The notes beneath the pieces are model-generated. The model was not told the DNA's origin. It did no database searches and was given only the letters and a program-made list of their open reading frames with translations. From Oscillospiraceae bacterium (GTDB lineage Bacteria > Bacillota > Clostridia > Oscillospirales > Oscillospiraceae): a DNA stretch of 11,779 nt. This document shows positions 6,314 through 11,779 of this stretch, piece after piece; the stretch's first letter is position 1, and every line of letters begins with the position of its first letter. The translations under genes and the position numbers were made by a program. The stretch is from NCBI GenBank assembly GCA_020025425.1, contig JAHHSD010000049.1:1-11779 (forward strand). The letters are read 5' to 3'.

Positions 6314-7555
6314 TCAGCTGTTCCGGCTCTGGCGGACGGCCTTCCGGTCCTCCAGGTGGGAGACGATGACGGCGCAGGCGGCATCGCCGGTGATGTTCAC
6401 GGCGGTGCGGCCCATGTCAAAGACACGGTCGATGCCGGCCACCAGGGCGATGCCCTCGATGGGGATGTTCACGGACTGGAGCACCATGGTCAGCATGACC
6501 AGGCCGGCACCGGGGACGCCGGCGGTGCCCACGGAGGCCAGGGTGGCGGTGAGCACAATGGTGATCATCTGGCCGATGGACAGGTCGATGCCGAAGGCGG
6601 TGGCGATGAACACGGCGCACACGCCCTGATAGATGGCGGTACCGTCCATGTTGATGGTGGCGCCCAGGGGCAGGACGAAGGAGGAGACCTCCCGCTTGGC
6701 GCCCAGCTTCTCAGAGCACTCCATGGTGAAGGGCAGGGTGCCCACCGAGGAGGCGGAGGAGAAGGCCATCATAATGGCGGGAGCCATGCCCTTGAAGAAC
6801 TGGAGCGGGGACACCCCGCCGATGGCCCGGACGGTGAGGGAGTAGACCAGGGCGGCGTGGATGATATATCCCACATAGGCCACGGCCAGCACGGTCACCA
6901 GGTCCCGGATGATGTTCGGGCCGTTCTCCACAATGACGGGGCAGATCAGGCAGGCCACGCCCACAGGGGACAGCTTGATGATCGTATCCATGATCTTCAT
7001 GGACACCTCGTTGAAGCTGTCCACCACCTGGCCGGCCAGCTTGCCCTTCTCCCCTGCCATCAGGATGCCGAAGCCCAGGAACAGGGCGATGACGATGACC
7101 TGGAGCATGTTGGCCTTGACCAGGGGATCCACCGCGTTGGCGGGGAAGATGTTCACAAAGGTGGTCATCAGGCTCTGGCCCTCAGGCGGGGTGAACTCCA
7201 GGCCGCTGGTCTGGAGGGTGTGGAAGATGCCCATGCTCTTGGCGCCGCTGGCCAGGACCAGGGCGATAACCAGGGCCACGGCGGTGGTACATACATAGTA
7301 GACCACGGTCTTGCCGCCCACGGAGCCCACCTTGCTCACGTCCTTCATGGAGATGACGCCGGACGCGATGGAGAAGATCACGATGGGTACCACGATGAAC
7401 TTCAGCAGGTTGAGGAAAATGGTGCCGAAGGGGCTGATATATCCCTTGGCAATGTCCAGGCCGTTCTCCAGGGGCATCAGGAGCAGACCTCCCGCGATGC
7501 CCGCCAGCAGACCTACGAAGATCCACAGGGCCAGAGGAGCTTTTTTCTTTTTCAT
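6314..7555 (-). CDS. Dicarboxylate/amino acid:cation symporter (DAACS family)
   Basis: A 413-residue inner-membrane transporter of the glutamate transporter fold, probably taking up an acidic amino acid with Na+ or H+. It is strongly hydrophobic throughout. Family signatures appear in order: the HP1 serine-rich loop SSASSVGTLP (266-275), NMDGT in TM7 (302-306), the HP2 tip GVPGAG (346-351) and TM8 DMGRTAVNITGD (380-391). By analogy with GltPh, D380, R383, N387 and D391 correspond to substrate- and sodium-binding residues. An arginine at the R397 position favours glutamate/aspartate over neutral substrates (inference). A GTG at 7588 would add 11 residues, but AAGGAAGG about 10 nt before ATG 7555 supports the shorter start, and MKKKK suits a membrane protein N-terminus. 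It is transcribed alone and divergent from noc. Confidence 0.93.
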   Translation of the reverse strand: MKKKKAPLALWIFVGLLAGIAGGLLLMPLENGLDIAKGYISPFGTIFLNLLKFIVVPIVIFSIASGVISMKDVSKVGSVGGKTVVYYVCTTAVALVIALVLASGAKSMGIFHTLQTSGLEFTPPEGQSLMTTFVNIFPANAVDPLVKANMLQVIVIALFLGFGILMAGEKGKLAGQVVDSFNEVSMKIMDTIIKLSPVGVACLICPVIVENGPNIIRDLVTVLAVAYVGYIIHAALVYSLTVRAIGGVSPLQFFKGMAPAIMMAFSSASSVGTLPFTMECSEKLGAKREVSSFVLPLGATINMDGTAIYQGVCAVFIATAFGIDLSIGQMITIVLTATLASVGTAGVPGAGLVMLTMVLQSVNIPIEGIALVAGIDRVFDMGRTAVNITGDAACAVIVSHLEDRKAVRQSRNS

Positions 7556-7623
7556 AACACGATCGCCTTCCTTCTGCGGGACTGGCACCCGGCCGCCCGC
7601 TGATTTTTACTTGCTTGGGCTGA

Positions 7624-7646
7624 TATGGGAAACCCTGTTTCCCATA
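7624..7646. promoter_or_regulatory. 10-bp inverted repeat in the symporter leader
   Basis: TATGGGAAAC-CCT-GTTTCCCATA is a perfect inverted repeat lying between the symporter promoter and its start codon, about 60-80 nt into the predicted transcript. No U-run follows on the minus strand, so it is not a terminator. It could be an operator for a repressor or an RNA hairpin. The regulator is unknown. Confidence 0.5.
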
Positions 7647-7711
7647 GGTTTTTCCGCAAATTCTCCCTTTTTCTACTCTTTTTTGCAACTTGCGAAATTA
7701 AATCTTTCATT

Positions 7712-7739
7712 ATTATAACGCATCTTTTTCAAATTGCAA
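7712..7739 (-). promoter_or_regulatory. Candidate sigma-A promoter for the symporter gene
   Basis: Minus-strand TTGCAA (7734-7739), 16-bp spacer, TATAAT (7712-7717); the leader is about 150 nt. The 409-bp gap 7556-7964 is AT-rich compared with the genes and holds this promoter, the inverted repeat at 7624-7646 and the upstream region of noc. In the latter I see only a weak TGA-TATTAT (7803-7811) as a possible extended -10 and no clear -35. Confidence 0.65.
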
Positions 7740-7964
7740 CATCTTTTTGTCTTTTTCTTTGATTTTACCGGTTCTTCCCCCTTCGTCCTGAAAGATTCAG
7801 TCTGATATTATGCAAGTTTTCATTCACACCCTGGTCAAAATGACTGAATCCCGTCATCTCCTGTCTCCCCCCTGGAATTTTTTTCGACCTCGACCGATTC
7901 CTCGTTTTCTCTCATTTTAATATGGTAGGCTATGGGTATGGACAACGAATAAGGGGGTATCCAG

Positions 7965-8771
7965 ATGCAGTTATTACGAAAGAAGGGAATGCTGGACAGC
8001 ACGCGGGTGCTGTTCCTGCCGGTGGACCAGATCGTCCCCAATCCGGACCAGCCCCGGTCGGTTTTTTCCCAGGAGGCCCTGGACGAGCTGGCCGATTCCA
8101 TCCGTTCTTTGGGGCTGCTCCAGCCCCTGACGGTCCGGCGCCGGGGGGATCAGTGGGAGCTGGTGGCCGGAGAGCGGCGGCTGCGGGCGGCCAGGCTGGC
8201 CGGTCTGCGGGAGGTGCCCTGCATCTCCCTCCAGATCGACGACCAGCACTCCTCCCTGCTGGCCCTGGTGGAAAATCTCCAGCGCCGGGATCTGGATTTC
8301 TGGGAGGAGGCCGCCGCGCTGGAGCGGCTGATGACCCAGCACCACCTGTCCCAGGAGGAGATGGCCCGCCGCATCGGAAAAAGCCAGTCGGCTGTGGCCA
8401 ACAAGCTGCGGCTGCTGAAGCTGCCCGAGGACGTGCTGCGGGACCTGCGGGACGGCGGCTGCACGGAGCGCCACGCCCGGGCCCTGCTCCCCCTGGAGCA
8501 GCCCCAGCTCCAGCGCCAGGCCGCCCGGAAAATCCTCTCTGACCACCTGACGGTGGCAAAAACCGAGGCTCTGGTCCAATCTATGCTGGAGCAGGCCAAA
8601 CCGCCCCGAAAACGGCCCACTTTTCTGGTGCGGGATGTGCGGCTGTTTCTCAACACCCTGAACCGGGGCCTGGACCTGATGCACAGCGCCGGTGTGGACG
8701 CCTGCTGTCAGCGGGAGGACCGGGACAACGAGATCCTGCTGACCATCCGCATCCCAAACCAAGTGAAGTAA
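7965..8771 (+). CDS. noc: Nucleoid occlusion protein Noc, ParB family
   Basis: A DNA-binding CTPase of the ParB family which, in Bacillus, spreads from Noc-binding sites and keeps the division septum off the nucleoid. The 268 residues show: an N-terminal ParB domain (about 14-110) with the C-motif GERRLRAA (69-76) and P-motif ENLQRRDL (103-110); a helix-turn-helix around 128-153 with KSQSAVANKLRLLKLP; and the Noc-type sequence TERHARALLPLEQPQLQ (from 167), where ParB/Spo0J reads SAGHARALLGL. The C-terminus ends in LLTIRIP, as in Bacillus Noc. The N-terminal leader before the fold is only about 13 residues, and the usual glutamate after ENLQR is R108. AAGGGGGT precedes the ATG. It lies just upstream of parA-parB but is separated by a terminator. 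A second ParB paralogue is the alternative name. Confidence 0.85.
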   Translation: MQLLRKKGMLDSTRVLFLPVDQIVPNPDQPRSVFSQEALDELADSIRSLGLLQPLTVRRRGDQWELVAGERRLRAARLAGLREVPCISLQIDDQHSSLLALVENLQRRDLDFWEEAAALERLMTQHHLSQEEMARRIGKSQSAVANKLRLLKLPEDVLRDLRDGGCTERHARALLPLEQPQLQRQAARKILSDHLTVAKTEALVQSMLEQAKPPRKRPTFLVRDVRLFLNTLNRGLDLMHSAGVDACCQREDRDNEILLTIRIPNQVK

Positions 8772-8819
8772 ACACTTAATAATACATATGTTCTAGTATG
8801 CGCCAGTTTCCCGGCTCCT

Positions 8820-8835
8820 TGTTTCACGTGAAACA
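8820..8835. other. parS: parS centromere site
   Basis: TGTTTCACGTGAAACA is a perfect 16-bp palindrome and an exact match to the bacterial parS consensus bound by ParB/Spo0J. It lies 48 bp after the noc stop and about 200 bp before parA. It would be the loading site for the ParB encoded at 9842-10732 and for ParA-driven origin segregation. No second copy is visible in the window. Confidence 0.96.
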
Positions 8836-8849
8836 CGCGTTGTTTTTCA

Positions 8850-8881
8850 CCTCCGGCCGATCTGGTCGGAGGATTTTTGTT
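8850..8881 (+). terminator. Rho-independent terminator downstream of noc
   Basis: CCTCCGGCC / GGTCGGAGG forms a 9-bp stem (one G-U pair) with loop GATCT, followed by ATTTTTGTT. It separates noc transcription from the parA promoter. Confidence 0.85.
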
Positions 8882-8892
8882 CATTTCCCTGC

Positions 8893-8906
8893 TTTCCCCG
8901 GGGAAA
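8893..8906. promoter_or_regulatory. Palindrome resembling a Noc-binding site, upstream of parA promoter
   Basis: TTTCCCCGGGGAAA is a perfect 14-bp palindrome close to the Bacillus Noc site ATTTCCCGGGAAAT, with one more C-G pair in place of the outer A-T pair. It sits 58 bp from parS and 14 bp before the parA -35 box. It could be a Noc-binding site for this lineage or an operator of parAB. This is inferred from similarity and location only. Confidence 0.45.
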
Positions 8907-8920
8907 AACCGGAAAACCGG

Positions 8921-8949
8921 TTGAAATACAGGTCTGCGATTGTTATAAT
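8921..8949 (+). promoter_or_regulatory. Sigma-A promoter for parA-parB-coiled-coil operon
   Basis: TTGAAA (8921-8926), 17-bp spacer, perfect TATAAT (8944-8949). A small palindrome AACCGGTT (8915-8922) overlaps the -35. The leader is about 60 nt. Confidence 0.85.
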
Positions 8950-9015
8950 GAATTTCGCGGATGAACACGGCTGAGCTGTGTTCTCTCAACGCAATCTCAC
9001 TCCGGGAGGCTCTTT

Positions 9016-9786
9016 ATGGCCAGAATTATCTCCATTGTCAACCAAAAAGGCGGTGTGGGAAAGACTACCACCACCGTCAATCTCACCGCTGCACTGGCTG
9101 CCCAGGGCAAGCGAGTGCTTCTGTGCGACTTCGACCCCCAGGCCAACGCCACCTCCGGTATGGGTGTGGACAAAAACACCGCCTCCCCCAACGTCTATGA
9201 CGTGCTGATCGCCGGTGCGGACCCCCTGAAGGCCGTGGTCCCCACGCCCTACGGGGATGTGCTCCCCTCCAACAAGGCCCTGGCCGGTGCGGGTGTGGAA
9301 ATGATCGCCCTCCCCCAGCGGGAGTATCTGCTCAAGCAGGCCCTGGACGTCCTGTCCCCCGCCTACGACTACATCCTCATCGACTGCCCCCCCTCGCTGG
9401 AGCTGCTCACCATCAACGCCCTGTGCGCGGCCGGCACCCTGCTGGTGCCCGTCCAGTGTGAGTACTACGCCCTGGAGGGCCTGAGCGACCTGCTCACCAC
9501 CGTGCGCCTCATCAAGCGGGGCCTGAATCCCGCCCTGGGGCTGGAGGGCGTGCTGCTGACCATGTTCGACAGCCGCACCAACCTGTCCCTCCAGGTGGCC
9601 GAGGAGGTCAAGCGCCACTTCCCCGGTCAGGTGTACGCCACCGTCATCCCCCGCAACGTCCGTCTGTCCGAGGCCCCCAGCCACGGAAAACCGGTCACCG
9701 CCTATGACCCCTTCTCCAGAGGCGCCGAGGCCTATGGCGCCCTGGCTGAGGAAATGATCGCCATCCACAATTCTGACCACGGCTGA
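9016..9786 (+). CDS. parA: ParA/Soj chromosome-partitioning ATPase
   Basis: A P-loop ATPase that binds DNA non-specifically as an ATP dimer; ParB stimulates its ATPase, and in Bacillus-type cells it also acts on DnaA. The 256-residue length matches Soj. It has the deviant Walker A KGGVGKTT (11-18) with the signature lysine K11, the A' motif CDFDPQ with D40, and the Walker B region YILIDCPPS near 118-126. The late motif VIPRNVRLSEAPSHGKP is highly conserved in chromosomal ParA proteins. It begins almost directly at the P-loop, so it lacks the N-terminal HTH of plasmid ParA type Ia and does not regulate its own promoter through such a domain. GGGAGG (9004-9009) precedes the ATG. First gene of the parA-parB unit. 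Confidence 0.97.
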   Translation: MARIISIVNQKGGVGKTTTTVNLTAALAAQGKRVLLCDFDPQANATSGMGVDKNTASPNVYDVLIAGADPLKAVVPTPYGDVLPSNKALAGAGVEMIALPQREYLLKQALDVLSPAYDYILIDCPPSLELLTINALCAAGTLLVPVQCEYYALEGLSDLLTTVRLIKRGLNPALGLEGVLLTMFDSRTNLSLQVAEEVKRHFPGQVYATVIPRNVRLSEAPSHGKPVTAYDPFSRGAEAYGALAEEMIAIHNSDHG

Positions 9787-9787
9787 T

Positions 9788-9818
9788 GGATGCGGGACAG
9801 GCCCTCTGTCCCACATCC
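9788..9818 (+). other. Hairpin in the parA-parB gap
   Basis: GGATG-C-GGGACAG / CTGTCCC-A-CATCC forms a 13-position stem with one C-A mismatch and loop GCCCT, starting 2 nt after the parA stop. There is no U-tract, so it is more likely an mRNA processing or stability element that sets the parA:parB ratio than a terminator. The remaining gap carries the parB ribosome site AGAGGTG. Confidence 0.6.
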
Positions 9819-9841
9819 GCCGTATAGATAAGAGGTGTATT

Positions 9842-10732
9842 ATGGCAAAACGCAACTTAGAATTGGGTCTGGGCCGTGGTCTGAGCTCCCTGCTGGGTGA
9901 TCCGGAGCTCCAGGTCCAGGAGACCGGCTCCGTGACCCTGCCCATCTCCCAGGTGGAGCCCGGTCTCAACCAGCCCCGAAAACGCTTTGAGCCGGAGGCC
10001 CTGGCTGATCTGGCCCAGTCCATCCGTCAGCACGGAATCATCCAGCCCCTCACCGTCCGCCGTCTTTCCAGCGGATACTATCAGATCATCGCCGGCGAGC
10101 GCCGCTGGCGTGCCGCCAAGGCCGCCGGACTGGTGGAGGTGCCGGCTATCATTATTGAGGCCGACGACCGCAAGGTCATGGAGCTGGGGCTCATCGAGAA
10201 CCTCCAGCGGGAGGATCTGAACCCCGCCGAAGAGGCCAAGGGCTACAAGGCCCTGATGGACGACTACGGCCTGACCCAGGAGCAGGTGGCCGAGCGGATG
10301 GGCAAATCCCGTCCCGCCATCGCCAATACCCTGCGCCTGCTGGCCCTCCCCGACCAGATCCTGACCCTGCTGGAGGACGGCACCCTGTCCGCCGGACATG
10401 CCCGGGCCCTGCTGGGTCTCCCCTCCCCCCAGCTCCAGCTGGAGGCCGCCGAAAAGGTGGTCAATGAGGGGCTGTCCGTCCGCCAGACCGAGGCCCTGGT
10501 CAAGGCCCTCCAGAAGGAGAAAAAGGAGCGGCCCCCCAAAAACGACGAGATTGCCCTCTATCTGGGCGAGGCCGAAAAGAAGCTCTCCGGCCACCTGGGC
10601 CGCAAGGTCAAGATCGCCCACCACGGCAAAAAGGGCCGGGTGGAGCTGGAGTACTACAACGAGCAGGATCTGGAGACTCTGCTCAACGCATTGGATACCT
10701 TAACGCAAGGAGGTAACGTCTCACATGAGTGA
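9842..10732 (+). CDS. parB: ParB/Spo0J chromosome-partitioning protein, CTP-dependent parS binder
   Basis: Binds parS, switches to a sliding clamp with CTP, recruits SMC and stimulates ParA. The 296 residues read in order: an N-terminal ParA-stimulating segment GLGRGLSSLLGD (9-20); a CTPase domain with GERRWRAA (85-92) and ENLQREDLN (119-127); a parS-reading helix-turn-helix around 144-170 (TQEQVAERMGKSRPAIANT); SAGHARALLGL; a Lys/Glu-rich linker around 225-240; and a C-terminal dimerisation domain ending LETLLNALDTL. All key motifs are intact, in contrast to the altered P-motif of the upstream Noc paralogue. It lies 55 bp after parA. Its last 8 nt overlap the next gene, whose ribosome site is inside parB. 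A parS site is 1 kb upstream. Confidence 0.97.
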   Translation: MAKRNLELGLGRGLSSLLGDPELQVQETGSVTLPISQVEPGLNQPRKRFEPEALADLAQSIRQHGIIQPLTVRRLSSGYYQIIAGERRWRAAKAAGLVEVPAIIIEADDRKVMELGLIENLQREDLNPAEEAKGYKALMDDYGLTQEQVAERMGKSRPAIANTLRLLALPDQILTLLEDGTLSAGHARALLGLPSPQLQLEAAEKVVNEGLSVRQTEALVKALQKEKKERPPKNDEIALYLGEAEKKLSGHLGRKVKIAHHGKKGRVELEYYNEQDLETLLNALDTLTQGGNVSHE

Positions 10733-11279
10733 CACCCCTACCACGCCGGATTCTTCCCCCAAGGCCCCGCAGAAGGATGAGCGTCAGCAGGCCCGCCGAC
10801 AGCGCTCGGTGATCTACTACATCGGCATCCTCTTCATCGTGGCGTTTCTGCTCCTCCTGCTCAGCTTTATGATGGAGCGCCGCCAGCACGCCGAGGACCT
10901 GGATGATCTGAACGCATCCCTCAGCGGCCTGAAGGACTCCGTCTCCGCCATGCAGTCTGTCCAGCAGATCCAGGAGGAGAACGCCGAGCTGAAGCAGAAG
11001 CAGATTATTCTGGAGAATCAGATCATTGCCGGGACCCACGAGAACGCCGAGCTGAAGGAACAGACCCTCAATCAGGAGAAGGGCCTCCAGGCCATGGACT
11101 GGTTCTGGCAGATCAACGAGGCCTTTGTCCGCGGCCGCACCTCCCAGTGCCGCCAGCTGATCGAGGAGATGGAGGCCGCCGGGCTGGCGGACTACCTCCC
11201 CAAGGAGAGCATCACCGACAATGGGCGGTTTTCCCCCTATGACCGGCTTATGGAGATCCGGAACCGGGTCATTCGATAA
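10725..11279 (+). CDS. Membrane-anchored coiled-coil protein coupled to parB, unknown function
   Basis: I do not recognise this 184-residue protein as a named family. Residues 1-27 are polar, Pro/Ser then Lys/Arg/Gln-rich. A single hydrophobic segment spans about 28-49 (IYYIGILFIVAFLLLLLSF). A heptad-like, Gln/Glu/Leu-rich coiled coil runs about 55-118, and a compact C-terminal part (about 120-184) starts with MDWFWQINEAF. With positive residues before the membrane segment the N-terminus is probably cytosolic and the coiled coil outside, though ERRQ follows the segment and the reverse is possible. The hexapeptide ENAELK occurs twice, 21 residues apart (three heptads), encoded by identical 18-mers at 10977-10994 and 11040-11057. 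AAGGAGGTAA (10707-10716) inside parB and the 8-nt overlap indicate translational coupling with parB. A role in segregation or division is inference. Confidence 0.85.
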   Translation: MSDTPTTPDSSPKAPQKDERQQARRQRSVIYYIGILFIVAFLLLLLSFMMERRQHAEDLDDLNASLSGLKDSVSAMQSVQQIQEENAELKQKQIILENQIIAGTHENAELKEQTLNQEKGLQAMDWFWQINEAFVRGRTSQCRQLIEEMEAAGLADYLPKESITDNGRFSPYDRLMEIRNRVIR

Positions 11280-11317
11280 GCGTTTTCTGAGAAGTACCTG
11301 TGGGCAAGGTTAGGATG

Positions 11318-11422
11318 GTTTCGCCTGCGGGCGGGACGGGGGTTAAGTTTGTTTCGCCCCCGGGCGACCCGATTTTTCCCGTCAAAAATCGGGGAAAAGA
11401 CGCCAGGGGCTCCGGCCCCTGG
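11318..11422. repeat. Cluster of four hairpins downstream of the par operon
   Basis: Two near-identical units, GTTTCGCC-TG-CGGGCG (11318-11333) and GTTTCGCC-CC-CGGGCG (11351-11366), are 33 nt apart and each folds on its CGCC/GGCG arms. They are followed by a 10-bp stem CCCGATTTTT / AAAAATCGGG (11368-11393) and an 8-bp stem CCAGGGGC / GCCCCTGG (11403-11422). The density of structure in a non-coding region suggests an interspersed repeat or a structured 3' region. Copy number cannot be judged from one window. Confidence 0.55.
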
Positions 11423-11779
11423 TACCCCATGAGAGGGCGGCGGTGGTGTTTGAATCACCCTCCCAGCCCTGCAACTCCCTGCACATCGCGAACCAAACCG
11501 GCGCTCGAACCACTCCGCCTGCCGGCCCGCGTAAAGAGCATTGCAAGCCCTGCAATAGTTACTTCTCAAATACGCTGCGAAAATGCCGCCACGGACTGCC
11601 TGCTTCTCTTGAAGCTCTGGCAGTTGAAGAAGGCTGGCACCGCAGTTCTGAGACTGCCTACCTCTCCCCCAGAACACCGCACCTGGTGCGGCCTTGCCGG
11701 CACTTCTAAAAAGTGCAGGACACGTCAAGTTTGCGGGGTGGCATAGCGAGGGGCGGCAGCCGCAGTAAAGAGACTGCCA
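11423..11779. other. Unassigned non-coding stretch
   Basis: No gene is supported. Open frames exist on both strands but lack ribosome sites and have Pro/Arg/Cys-rich, unprotein-like composition. Short hairpins are visible (ATTGCA/TGCAAT near 11542-11558; GCACTT/AAGTGC at 11700-11716; CCGCAC/GTGCGG near 11678-11692), and a GGCAGT arm near 11618 can pair with an ACTGCC arm near 11653. With the hairpin cluster before it, it may be part of one longer repeat element extending past the window end. Confidence 0.4.

Noticed and set aside
7803..7918. Promoter for noc (TGA-TATTAT at 7803-7811, or TCGACC near 7890 with an AT-rich -10)
   Set aside because: Neither has a proper -35/-10 pair, so I did not list a promoter although one must exist.
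11500..11511. T-loop-like GGTTCGAGCGCC on the minus strand, suggesting a tRNA
   Set aside because: No acceptor stem, D-arm or anticodon arm can be built around it, so it is not a tRNA gene.
11237..11728. 163-residue minus-strand open frame across the window end
   Set aside because: It starts with TTG without a ribosome site, runs antisense into the coiled-coil gene and has an Arg/Pro/Gly/Cys-rich composition unlike the real proteins here. It more likely reflects a structured repeat.
11300..11746. Plus-strand open frames (148 and 88 residues) in the tail
   Set aside because: No convincing ribosome site, overlapping frames and unprotein-like composition over hairpin-rich DNA.

Overview
The window looks like chromosomal DNA from a GC-rich Clostridia bacterium, most likely an Oscillospiraceae-type gut Firmicute (Flavonifractor/Lawsonibacter-like; inferred from protein style, sigma-A promoters, AGGAGG ribosome sites and Rho-independent terminators, not from a search). 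All recognised genes are housekeeping. The presence of noc, parA, parB and a perfect parS site suggests an origin-proximal location.

Left part, minus strand (1-3128): the 5' end of pth (peptidyl-tRNA hydrolase), prs (PRPP synthase), a small HD-domain hydrolase and proC (pyrroline-5-carboxylate reductase). prs followed by pth recalls the gcaD-prs-ctc-pth order of Bacillus, here without ctc between them. proC is divergent from a lipoprotein foldase gene, and both have clear promoters in the shared intergenic region.

Middle (3275-7740): a PrsA/parvulin-like lipoprotein with its own promoter and terminator; a two-gene unit of a Cof-type HAD phosphatase and a second HD-domain protein; a 34-bp perfect palindrome serving as a bidirectional terminator; then, on the minus strand, a dicarboxylate/amino acid:cation symporter whose leader carries a 10-bp inverted repeat.

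Right part, plus strand (7965-11279): the chromosome-segregation locus. noc (a ParB-family nucleoid occlusion protein) is followed by a parS site, a terminator, a second perfect palindrome resembling a Noc-binding site and a strong promoter. parA, parB and a membrane-anchored coiled-coil protein come next. The last gene overlaps parB by 8 nt, with its ribosome site inside parB, so it is probably translated together with parB. It is the least characterised and most interesting gene here.

The last 500 bases (11280-11779) hold no gene I can support. They begin with four strong hairpins in about 105 bp, including two near-identical GTTTCGCC-NN-CGGGCG units, and look like an interspersed structured repeat. 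No tRNA, rRNA, CRISPR array or recognisable insertion sequence was seen.
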